Assembly: GCA_030837305.1 (NCBI GenBank)
Contig: JAUPKT010000056.1
Location: forward strand, 1-5,205
Source: Thermodesulfobacteriota bacterium
GTDB lineage: Bacteria; Desulfobacterota; Desulfomonilia; Desulfomonilales; Desulfomonilaceae
DNA length: 5,205 nt
Direction: 5' to 3'
The translations under genes and the position numbers were made by a program. Of this stretch, positions 1 through 5,205 are shown one piece after another. The notes beneath the pieces are model-generated. The model saw only the letters and a program-made list of their open reading frames with translations, searched no databases and was not told where the DNA came from. Each line of letters opens with the position of its first letter. The stretch's first letter is position 1.

Positions 1-99
1 AGGGGAAAACTCACTTTTTTAAATCGGATTTCGGGCCTGGGCATAGCCGCATTTGGGTTCATCATGTTCCTTGCGGCTTCCATGAATTCATTTTTCTGA
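1..99 (+). CDS. C-terminal end of a membrane protein, possibly LysE/RhtB-family exporter (partial)
   Basis: An open frame runs from the first base of the window to a TGA at 97-99 and encodes 32 residues; the start lies outside the window. The tail carries a short basic stretch (RGKLTFLNR) followed by one hydrophobic helix (about residues 11-26, ISGLGIAAFGFIMFLA) and a short polar end. A final helix starting with 'NRISG' and containing 'GFG' or 'FGF' next to the C-terminus is reminiscent of LysE/RhtB amino-acid exporters, which usually end just after their last membrane helix. Only this tail is visible, so the family call is tentative; it could be the end of another polytopic inner-membrane protein. 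The gene converges on the cytochrome operon and has no evident functional link with it. Confidence 0.45.
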   Translation, partial: RGKLTFLNRISGLGIAAFGFIMFLAASMNSFF

Positions 100-100
100 G

Positions 101-126
101 AGAGGGCTTTTCCGCGAGTGCCCTTT
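101..126 (+). terminator. weak hairpin between convergent genes, possible terminator
   Basis: Immediately after the stop codon at 97-99, AGAGGGC (101-107) can pair with GCCCTTT (120-126). This gives a 7-bp stem with one G-U pair around a 12-nt loop. A broken T-rich run (TTTGCCTTGT) follows on the plus strand, so it would serve the membrane-protein gene better than the cytochrome operon, whose transcript would have no T tract after the same stem. The long loop and poor T tract make this a weak candidate. Confidence 0.3.
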
Positions 127-193
127 GCCTTGTACATGATTTGTGGAGACGTATGAGCCACTCGGTCTTGATTCAATGGACAGGTTCCTGTTG

Positions 194-2338
194 TCATTCA
201 CTCCATTCGATTCTGGAAAGCGCCTTTCTGCACGCCTCGGTTTCGTGATACGGTCCCGGTTTTCCCCAGACAGGGTCATCATATCGATCGTGACAAGCCA
301 AGCACGGAGTGATTGCAACTATTCTCCGTAATTCTTCGGGGTTAAATGCCCGAGATGCCTCGTGGGAAGTACTTTGCAGGGTAGATCCTTTCCCATCGGT
401 GAGAGCCTCCAGAGGAAACCGTATCTGGAGCCCGGACTTCTTGGAATCGTATAGGGTCTCGACCTCCAGCGTCATGTCGCCGGATGAAAGGAAAAGGTTC
501 CCGTCCCCCAGTCCCAGTGCTTTTGCATCAAAGTGACAGTCGATACAACGCGGTACTTCAGTTCGACTCGTATGGGGATGAGTAGATCCCATGGCTATTG
601 ATGAAAGGTTATTCTTGAGTCGTAGGATCTTCGAGTCGTACGGTCCTATTACTTCGCCCTTCGTGTCGATGACGGTGTTCCAGACCTGGCAACCCGGCAC
701 CATGATTCCCACCCTCCCCCTAGAATTGATACCGTAGATGTTTCTCTCAAAACGAAAATAGTTGCGACCCTCGACCCATCTTCCGGGCGTATGTTTCTCA
801 GAGACGTGGTCAAGGCCTTGGGCTCCGAGGTCTATGGCCTGATGGCATCCATAACATTGCGGGCTCCAGGCACTATGGCAGGTGTCGCATTCCAACCGTT
901 CATGGCCTTTGATTTTGTGTCCCTTTGCATCCCCGGTAATAACCTTGACTAGGTGATCTTTTCCGGTGAGTTTTCCTGTGAGGCGCAAGCCTTGGTGGGT
1001 CTTTCGGACTTGTGGGAGTGGTCTGCCTTTAGATGTGCACAGTATAACGTCTCCATCGCGCAATTTCTTGTAAGGCATGCTCCGCGCAAGCGCCTGGACC
1101 AAGGCATCGCCTGGGTTGACGTTCATGGTTGTCGGGGGCGAAAGATATCCTCCATGGCAATCCTCGCACCTTATTTCAATTTGGTCTTTCATAAATCCAT
1201 GGATCGAGCCATCGCCCATGGTATCTTGGGCTGTGTGGCAGTCGATACATCCCATACCTTTCTCATGATGAATGTCCGGCACAAGATTCAGGAGGAATCT
1301 CCCGTCCGTCAGTGACTCATCATTCAATCCTCCCCTGACGAAGGGCGTTCCATATTGCTCACTCTCCATGTGCCCGTGATAATTGAGACCTATTCGACCG
1401 CTTCTGTTGTGACAGTTCCTGCATGTCTTGTCAGAAATTTGGGTGGTAACGGTGTGGGTTGCAGCGTGCCCGGGAGAATTCCTGTCTACTGTGGGATCCC
1501 CGCCTCCGTATGTACCGGCTTCGTTATACGGAGCATGGCATGCGGGACAACCGGCAAGACGATCCAGGTCGGTTCGGTCTTGTGGAGCCCAAAGATGACA
1601 GGCGGCGCAGAACTTTCTGAAATGACTTGTTGCAAGGTCAAATTGTCCGTCATGGTTAACTTCAGGTGGGATGGCCTCGAGGGCTAACTTCCCGTCCGTC
1701 ACGTTTCGCATGCCGAAACGCAAACGGCTCTTGTCATCGATACCCCATTGAAAACGGAGAATACTTATAATGCCTGCATTGGTGGCCATGAGGGAACGAG
1801 GAACGTTTTCAACCCTGTTCAAGATCGGATGTTCCCGCAGGGAGTGGCACCCCGTTACCTCAGAATTATTCGTGCCGCAACTTGCTCCTGCCAGATCCAA
1901 TCGTGCCGGATTTCTCCCCCCTCGCACTCCCGCGTGTGCCCCTTTGACTGTGAGGTCCAGACCATTGCCTCCGTGGCATACCACGCATCCAAAAACTGCA
2001 TTCGGATGCGATGGTGAAAGATCTTCAATCCCGAAGTGACAAGTAAGGCATCGTTCCGTGGGAAGTTTCCCTCCAAATGGTTTCGTTTCAATAACGGTGG
2101 ATTTTCGGGAACGCAAGGTCTCTATTTCGGTCGCCAGTTGCAGTTTATTCTCGTCGGATGATGCCTGAAGAACAGCTTTTTCCAGGCGCTGAAGTGTTAA
2201 TTGAACACCCTTTTCCTGGTATGACTTCCACTCGGGCATACGTTCCCGTTTGTTCACCAAGAGGAATGATCCCAGTATCACCAACAGAGAAATGAGGAGA
2301 ACCAGTCCCGGTATTCTGGTCTGACTCTTACCGGACAT
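194..2338 (-). CDS. membrane-anchored multiheme cytochrome c (11 CXXCH plus one CX9CH candidate)
   Basis: This 714-residue protein starts at an ATG at 2338. It has one hydrophobic helix at about residues 10-28 with no lipobox cysteine, so it is probably an uncleaved Sec signal anchor holding a periplasmic domain. A charged, helical, possibly coiled-coil stretch follows (about 40-82). Eleven CXXCH heme c sites begin at C97, C118, C244, C264, C306, C364, C391, C484, C495, C598 and C679. C154 and C164-H165 form a possible expanded CX9CH site, giving 11-12 hemes. The sites cluster in pairs (97/118, 244/264, 364/391, 484/495), and many extra histidines could act as distal ligands. Motifs such as GCIDCHT with MGDG, RCEDCHGG, PGCQVW and CIDCHFDAKALG are typical of large respiratory cytochromes of anaerobes. 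Its start overlaps the end of the upstream gene by 11 bp and its ribosome site is weak, which suggests translational coupling. The likely role is electron transfer from the membrane quinone pool to a periplasmic acceptor; the partner and acceptor are not shown by the sequence. Confidence 0.93.
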   Translation of the reverse strand: MSGKSQTRIPGLVLLISLLVILGSFLLVNKRERMPEWKSYQEKGVQLTLQRLEKAVLQASSDENKLQLATEIETLRSRKSTVIETKPFGGKLPTERCLTCHFGIEDLSPSHPNAVFGCVVCHGGNGLDLTVKGAHAGVRGGRNPARLDLAGASCGTNNSEVTGCHSLREHPILNRVENVPRSLMATNAGIISILRFQWGIDDKSRLRFGMRNVTDGKLALEAIPPEVNHDGQFDLATSHFRKFCAACHLWAPQDRTDLDRLAGCPACHAPYNEAGTYGGGDPTVDRNSPGHAATHTVTTQISDKTCRNCHNRSGRIGLNYHGHMESEQYGTPFVRGGLNDESLTDGRFLLNLVPDIHHEKGMGCIDCHTAQDTMGDGSIHGFMKDQIEIRCEDCHGGYLSPPTTMNVNPGDALVQALARSMPYKKLRDGDVILCTSKGRPLPQVRKTHQGLRLTGKLTGKDHLVKVITGDAKGHKIKGHERLECDTCHSAWSPQCYGCHQAIDLGAQGLDHVSEKHTPGRWVEGRNYFRFERNIYGINSRGRVGIMVPGCQVWNTVIDTKGEVIGPYDSKILRLKNNLSSIAMGSTHPHTSRTEVPRCIDCHFDAKALGLGDGNLFLSSGDMTLEVETLYDSKKSGLQIRFPLEALTDGKGSTLQSTSHEASRAFNPEELRRIVAITPCLACHDRYDDPVWGKPGPYHETEACRKALSRIEWSE

Positions 2339-2690
2339 ATCCCAAAACCGTTAGGAACGTACTCGTGACCAAGACGGTGAAAAAGAGGAGAGCGCGCGAG
2401 GTTGCTCGGAGTCCGAGAAAGGGCATGAGAGCGCATACCATGAGACCTGTTAACGGAATCATGACCCCGGCCACAAGAGGATGGGAAAATTTGAGGAGGA
2501 ACTGAACTCCGACGAATATCCATGGAGCTTTCACGTCAGCGGACGGTATGCCGGAGAGGTCCGCGGGCGCCTGGAGGGGCGCATCGAACATAGCCGCGCA
2601 GGCGAGCAATAGGGCGGTGGACACGAGTAGCGCCAAGCCCTCTTTCCTAACCAAGTCAGGAAAAGATTTGATCTTGTTAGTTTCTCCCAC
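2328..2690 (-). CDS. cytochrome b C-terminal (subunit IV-like) three-helix membrane protein
   Basis: The gene encodes 120 residues from a GTG at 2690, with AAGGA at 2703-2707 as ribosome site (12-nt spacing) and 8 bp after the preceding stop. Three membrane helices are visible: about 18-34, 69-92 and 99-117. Between helices 1 and 2 lies a loop with DAPLQAPADL (36-45) followed by KAPWIF (54-59), GVQFLL (61-66) and, at the start of helix 2, AGVMIP (74-79). This layout matches helices E-F-G of the cytochrome b C-terminal domain or b6f subunit IV, whose ef loop carries the Qo-site PEWY motif; KAPW is a PEWY variant I recall from divergent bacterial split cytochromes b. The domain binds no b heme by itself and normally pairs with a b6-like four-helix subunit, which is not encoded here. 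By inference it anchors the 12-heme cytochrome next to the quinol pool. The length fits a minimal subunit IV. The main alternative is an unrelated small membrane subunit with chance resemblance. Confidence 0.72.
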   Translation of the reverse strand: MGETNKIKSFPDLVRKEGLALLVSTALLLACAAMFDAPLQAPADLSGIPSADVKAPWIFVGVQFLLKFSHPLVAGVMIPLTGLMVCALMPFLGLRATSRALLFFTVLVTSTFLTVLGYVR

Positions 2691-2698
2691 TGATAAGA

Positions 2699-3658
2699 CT
2701 AGTCCTTGACGATGCGGAATCCCACTGTTCGGTAATATCCTCGGGGTTCTGCCTTATGGAGATTCTGTGCACGTCTCGAAGCATCGGTTGAGGCCCAGGA
2801 TCCGCCCCTGATCACCTTTTCGTTTCCTGCAGCCGCCCCTTCCGGATTATCGGAAACCGCTTCCAATTCGCGGTTCCTCGAGTACCAATCCGAACACCAT
2901 TCCCAAACATTGCCGCTAAAACCGGTTACTCCTCGTATGCCTGGAAATGCATCGGCGACCCCCACTGAATCGATTTCGACCGTCATTGCCAGATTGTCCG
3001 GCATTTTGTGAAGGTTGGTGAGAAATGCCGCTTTTTCCCATTCCGCCGAAGTCGGCAAGCGGCCACCCGCCCACGTTGCGAAATCCTGGGCGCCGTACCA
3101 AGAAACACATACCATGGGTTTTTCTTCATAGCCCGGCTTTGGTCTAAAACTCTTGGCACTACGATATATGGGGCAATTGGGATCATCCAATCGTACACGG
3201 GGGCTTCCATCTTTGGCATTGAGTCCCTGTCTATTGAGAAATTCGCAGTATTGATGGCAAGTTGTCTCGTGTTTGGCAATATAAAAATCTTTCACTGTAA
3301 TTTCGCGCGAAGGTTGTTCATCAACACGGCCTTCTCCGTTTGGACTGCCCATGCTGAAACGTCCACCAGGAATAAAAACCATGCCGGAGTATTCACCTGT
3401 TCCTTCCTGAATTCTTCGGATGTCCGGGTGTAAAAGAATTGCTTTCTGTTCTTTGTCATCCTCTGGGGATGGAGGCAATGGAATCGAGGGGCCCGAAGGC
3501 AGTGGGGGCAGCAACGGGAATTTGGTTGAATCGTGGTGGGTTCCGAAAGGGGAACGCGATTCAGCGCACATGCCTGAAGATGCCGTGACCAAAGCGTAGA
3601 CCAACGACAAGAGGAGGGACTGCACAAGACATTTTGCCGGCGAGATCTTTAACGTCAA
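2699..3658 (-). CDS. exported SUMF1/formylglycine-generating-enzyme-fold protein, catalytic cysteines absent
   Basis: The TTG start at 3658 gives 319 residues with a clear Sec signal: K4 and K9, a hydrophobic core at about 10-27 and likely cleavage after A32. A proline-rich linker (about 48-65) leads to a SUMF1/FGE domain (about 93-318). Its landmarks are MVFIPGGRFSMGS (93-105), GRLPTSAEWEKAA (199-211), FSGNVWEWCSDWY (247-259), VIRGGSW (282-288) and a GFRIVKD end. In true formylglycine-generating enzymes RGGS is followed by two copper-binding cysteines; the equivalent positions here appear to be S290 and R295, so sulfatase activation is unlikely. Such domains often act as structural, binding or maturation partners. 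It is the first gene of the cytochrome operon, so a role in assembling or docking the periplasmic redox complex is plausible but inferred. The frame stays open to TTG 3763 and includes GTG 3742. Those starts would add an acidic N-terminus ahead of the signal and have poorer ribosome sites, so I prefer 3658. Confidence 0.88.
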   Translation of the reverse strand: MTLKISPAKCLVQSLLLSLVYALVTASSGMCAESRSPFGTHHDSTKFPLLPPLPSGPSIPLPPSPEDDKEQKAILLHPDIRRIQEGTGEYSGMVFIPGGRFSMGSPNGEGRVDEQPSREITVKDFYIAKHETTCHQYCEFLNRQGLNAKDGSPRVRLDDPNCPIYRSAKSFRPKPGYEEKPMVCVSWYGAQDFATWAGGRLPTSAEWEKAAFLTNLHKMPDNLAMTVEIDSVGVADAFPGIRGVTGFSGNVWEWCSDWYSRNRELEAVSDNPEGAAAGNEKVIRGGSWASTDASRRAQNLHKAEPRGYYRTVGFRIVKD

Positions 3659-3666
3659 TACTCTGG

Positions 3667-3672
3667 CTCCCG
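3667..3672 (-). promoter_or_regulatory. ribosome binding site favouring the internal TTG start of the SUMF1-domain gene
   Basis: On the minus strand CGGGAG lies 8 nt upstream of the TTG at 3658-3656. The TTG at 3763 has only a weak GGTG close upstream, and the GTG at 3742 is preceded by GGGGA at 7 nt. The 3658 site also places the signal peptide at the very N-terminus. Together these decide the start chosen here, though the evidence is modest because TTG starts are uncommon. Confidence 0.4.
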
Positions 3673-3788
3673 TAAGATTAATCCTTTTCGAAGAAAGAGA
3701 TGTGTCATCTTGTGCAACTTGATCGTCAACGACTTCAACCACATCGGTTTCCCCGTGCCCCAATTCACCGACACGAGATAATCAACGT

Positions 3789-3818
3789 AATATTGATGGT
3801 TGTTGCGCCCTGAGTCAA
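3789..3818 (-). promoter_or_regulatory. candidate sigma-70-type promoter for the cytochrome operon
   Basis: Read on the minus strand, TTGACT (3818-3813) matches five of six bases of the -35 consensus. It is followed after 18 nt by AATATT (3794-3789), which matches four of six bases of the -10 consensus. Transcription would begin near 3782, giving a leader of about 124 nt to the preferred TTG start at 3658 or about 20 nt to the TTG at 3763. The -10 lies inside a short dyad (3781-3797), where a repressor could sit. This is pattern matching by eye only. Confidence 0.35.
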
Positions 3819-3979
3819 GAACCTGTAAATCCTTACCATACTGTACGTTGGTGCGAGCCTCGCGATTGGCCGACTCTTAGCACTAGTCCATGTTCTTGTA
3901 TTCTTGGCAGCTTTGTTATTCTTGGACTGCCTTCTTTGAATATGGTGCGGCGGATATCTCTTGAGGAGCAGAGCGTTTG

Positions 3980-5205
3980 ATGGGAGATGGTCATCTAAGG
4001 CTGAACGAGCATTGTCGAAGGCTCCAGGAAGTCTTTCAACGTGTCTTGGTCGACGAGAAATGGTTGCTTGCGCCTTCTCTGAGAGTGGGCCGGCAATGGC
4101 TCGATAGTATCACTATGGCCGGGACTCCGGCAATAAATTGCCGTGTTCATACCGTAGCGGGCATGGCCATGAAGCTGGCTGATTCATGGTTAGAGTCACA
4201 TGACCTTTCGTTCTTGAATGCAAAGAGAGGCGTCTTTCTTGTGGATAAGACCTTGGGGAGACTGCAAAGCAGTTTCAAGGGTTATTTTTCAAAGCTCCGT
4301 CTTGGCATTGCACTCTCAAGCTCAGTGGCATCCAGTATCTCCACTCTTCGTTTAGCCGGTATCGATCCCGACCAACTTCGACCTGAACACTTCAACAGCG
4401 AGACAAAATACGAAGACTTCTCAGGCGTTTTTCGGGAGTACGTCAAGTCCCTCAGGGAAGACAGATTCGTGGACTACGCAGATGTGCTTGAACTTGCAGC
4501 ACAATTTCTTCATGACAGCTCGGAGCTTTTCTCCTCCCAAGGACCCTTCTTGATCCTTACTGACGGGCTGGATTTTGCACCATTGGAGAAACGACTTATC
4601 GATGAATTCCCCTCTGATTGGGTCATTCGAATCTTGGCCGAACATGTTGAAGAAGCCTTTTCGTTCACGCAGGAAACGGAGGAAGAACTCATCGCCCGCT
4701 CCATACTCTGTAATCGGGAAGATGGACCCTATGGTGAAATCGATTTCTTTTCCGCACTTGGGGAGATCAATGAAGTGAGAGAAATCCTGCGTCGCTGTCT
4801 CCGTGACGAGATTCCTTTCGATCAGGTAGAAATAATTCATACGGACACAGAAACCTATGTGCCCCTCATATACGAAACCATGCTCAAGTTCTTGCCTGAG
4901 CCCTCATTCGATACACAAGAACTCCCGGCGACATTCGCTGAAGGTCTTCCTGCGGCCTATTCAAGGCCCGCCAGGGCTCTGAGGGGTTGGATTGCATGGA
5001 TGCGGGAAGGATATCCACAGGCGAGACTCGTCCACATGATAGAGGAGGGTTTGCTCGGGGTTGGACAACGGGATAATGAGGAGACGAGTTTCCTTGAACT
5101 TGGCCACGTATTGCGTTCCGTCAATATTGGACTCGGCAAGGCGAAATATCTGGAGACAATTCAGCACTGGGTTTCTCAGGATGACCTTGAGTCGAGGAGT
5201 CTCGC
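3980..5205 (+). CDS. AddB/RecC-like PD-(D/E)XK nuclease family protein, N-terminal part (partial)
   Basis: A clean frame from ATG 3980 runs off the window end and gives 408 residues. GAGGAG (3963-3968) sits 11 nt upstream, and an in-frame TGA at 3962-3964 limits the start to ATG 3980 or TTG 3977. The visible part resembles the inactive-helicase half of AddB/RecC-type proteins. It has LLAPSLRVGRQWL (29-41, the motif Ia region), RFVDYADVLELA (162-173), an ILTDGLDFAPLEK stretch (192-204, motif II region), LGEINEVREILRR (260-272), DQVEIIHTD (281-289) and TFAEGLPAAYSRPARAL (318-334, the region of the late helicase motifs). No GxGKT Walker A is seen in residues 1-28, so ATPase activity is doubtful. 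A PD-(D/E)XK nuclease with an Fe-S cluster would be expected in the missing C-terminal half. The likely role is double-strand-break end processing with an AddA/UvrD-type partner encoded beyond the window. It is divergent from the cytochrome operon and probably unrelated to it. The family call rests on remembered motif layout. Confidence 0.7.
   Translation, partial: MGDGHLRLNEHCRRLQEVFQRVLVDEKWLLAPSLRVGRQWLDSITMAGTPAINCRVHTVAGMAMKLADSWLESHDLSFLNAKRGVFLVDKTLGRLQSSFKGYFSKLRLGIALSSSVASSISTLRLAGIDPDQLRPEHFNSETKYEDFSGVFREYVKSLREDRFVDYADVLELAAQFLHDSSELFSSQGPFLILTDGLDFAPLEKRLIDEFPSDWVIRILAEHVEEAFSFTQETEEELIARSILCNREDGPYGEIDFFSALGEINEVREILRRCLRDEIPFDQVEIIHTDTETYVPLIYETMLKFLPEPSFDTQELPATFAEGLPAAYSRPARALRGWIAWMREGYPQARLVHMIEEGLLGVGQRDNEETSFLELGHVLRSVNIGLGKAKYLETIQHWVSQDDLESRSL

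Larger units (their letters stand above)
3659..3979. other. divergent intergenic region between the cytochrome operon and the AddB-like gene
   Basis: I see no gene here that I would defend; the part from 3659 to 3763 is coding only if one of the longer starts of the SUMF1-domain gene is used. The region holds a candidate minus-strand promoter (3789-3818), an ATCAA-N7-TTGAT dyad (3781-3797) over its -10 element, and an 11-bp dyad GCGAG-C-CTCGC (3853-3863). For the plus-strand gene I find no convincing -35/-10 pair. A TTGGCAG near 3904-3910 recalls a sigma-54 -24 box, but the -12 GC is missing. Confidence 0.5.

Noticed and set aside
180..191. Perfect palindrome ACAGGTTCCTGT just downstream of the cytochrome stop codon
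   Set aside because: Only two bases separate the arms, so it cannot form a good terminator hairpin, and no T tract follows; it is likely chance.
953..1315. Plus-strand open frame of 120 codons inside the cytochrome gene
   Set aside because: It lies antisense to the strongly supported multiheme cytochrome, shows no recognisable motif and has no credible ribosome site; it is a shadow frame.
1844..1879. A frameshift or sequencing error as the explanation of the irregular CX9CH heme site
   Set aside because: The reading frame continues cleanly on both sides with further CXXCH sites and no compensating stop or composition break, so an expanded or modified site is more likely.
3008..3433. Plus-strand open frame of 141 codons inside the SUMF1-domain gene
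   Set aside because: It is antisense to a clear SUMF1/FGE domain, and its composition looks like a translated complement; no family features are seen.
3904..3920. Sigma-54-like promoter (TTGGCAG followed by TTATT) upstream of the AddB-like gene
   Set aside because: The -24 element is partly matched, but the essential GC of the -12 element is absent.
4421..4840. Minus-strand open frame of 139 codons inside the AddB-like gene
   Set aside because: The plus-strand frame spans the whole stretch without a stop and carries family-like motifs, so the antisense frame is not supported.
1..5205. CRISPR arrays, tRNA or rRNA genes, insertion sequences and long direct repeats
   Set aside because: No regularly spaced repeats, cloverleaf-like sequences, transposase motifs or terminal inverted repeats were seen on either strand.

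Overview
The window looks like chromosomal DNA from a bacterium with anaerobic respiration, most likely a Desulfobacterota (deltaproteobacterial) lineage. This rests on the style of the large multiheme cytochrome c, on a split, KAPW-type cytochrome b C-terminal module, and on an AddB-like protein of a type I associate with that group. It is an inference without any database search, and I do not name a genus.

Layout, left to right. (1) Positions 1-99, plus strand: the last 32 codons of a membrane protein, possibly a LysE/RhtB-type exporter. (2) Positions 100-193: a convergent spacer with a weak hairpin. (3) Positions 194-3658, minus strand: a compact three-gene operon transcribed right to left. 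It encodes an exported SUMF1/FGE-fold protein that lacks the FGE active-site cysteines, a three-helix membrane protein resembling the C-terminal (subunit IV) half of cytochrome b, and a membrane-anchored cytochrome c with 11 CXXCH sites plus one CX9CH candidate. The genes are 8 bp apart and then overlap by 11 bp, so they are probably co-transcribed and translationally coupled. (4) Positions 3659-3979: a divergent intergenic region with a candidate promoter for the operon. (5) Positions 3980 to the window end, plus strand: the first 408 codons of an AddB/RecC-like helicase-nuclease family protein, unrelated in function to the operon.

The operon is bounded by a convergent gene on one side and a divergent gene on the other, so it appears complete as seen. 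My working interpretation is a quinone-interacting electron-transfer module: a Qo-side cytochrome b fragment next to a periplasmic 12-heme wire, with an exported FGE-fold partner. It is notable for what it lacks. No heme-b-binding cytochrome b6-like half, no Rieske protein and no other quinol-oxidising subunit is encoded here.
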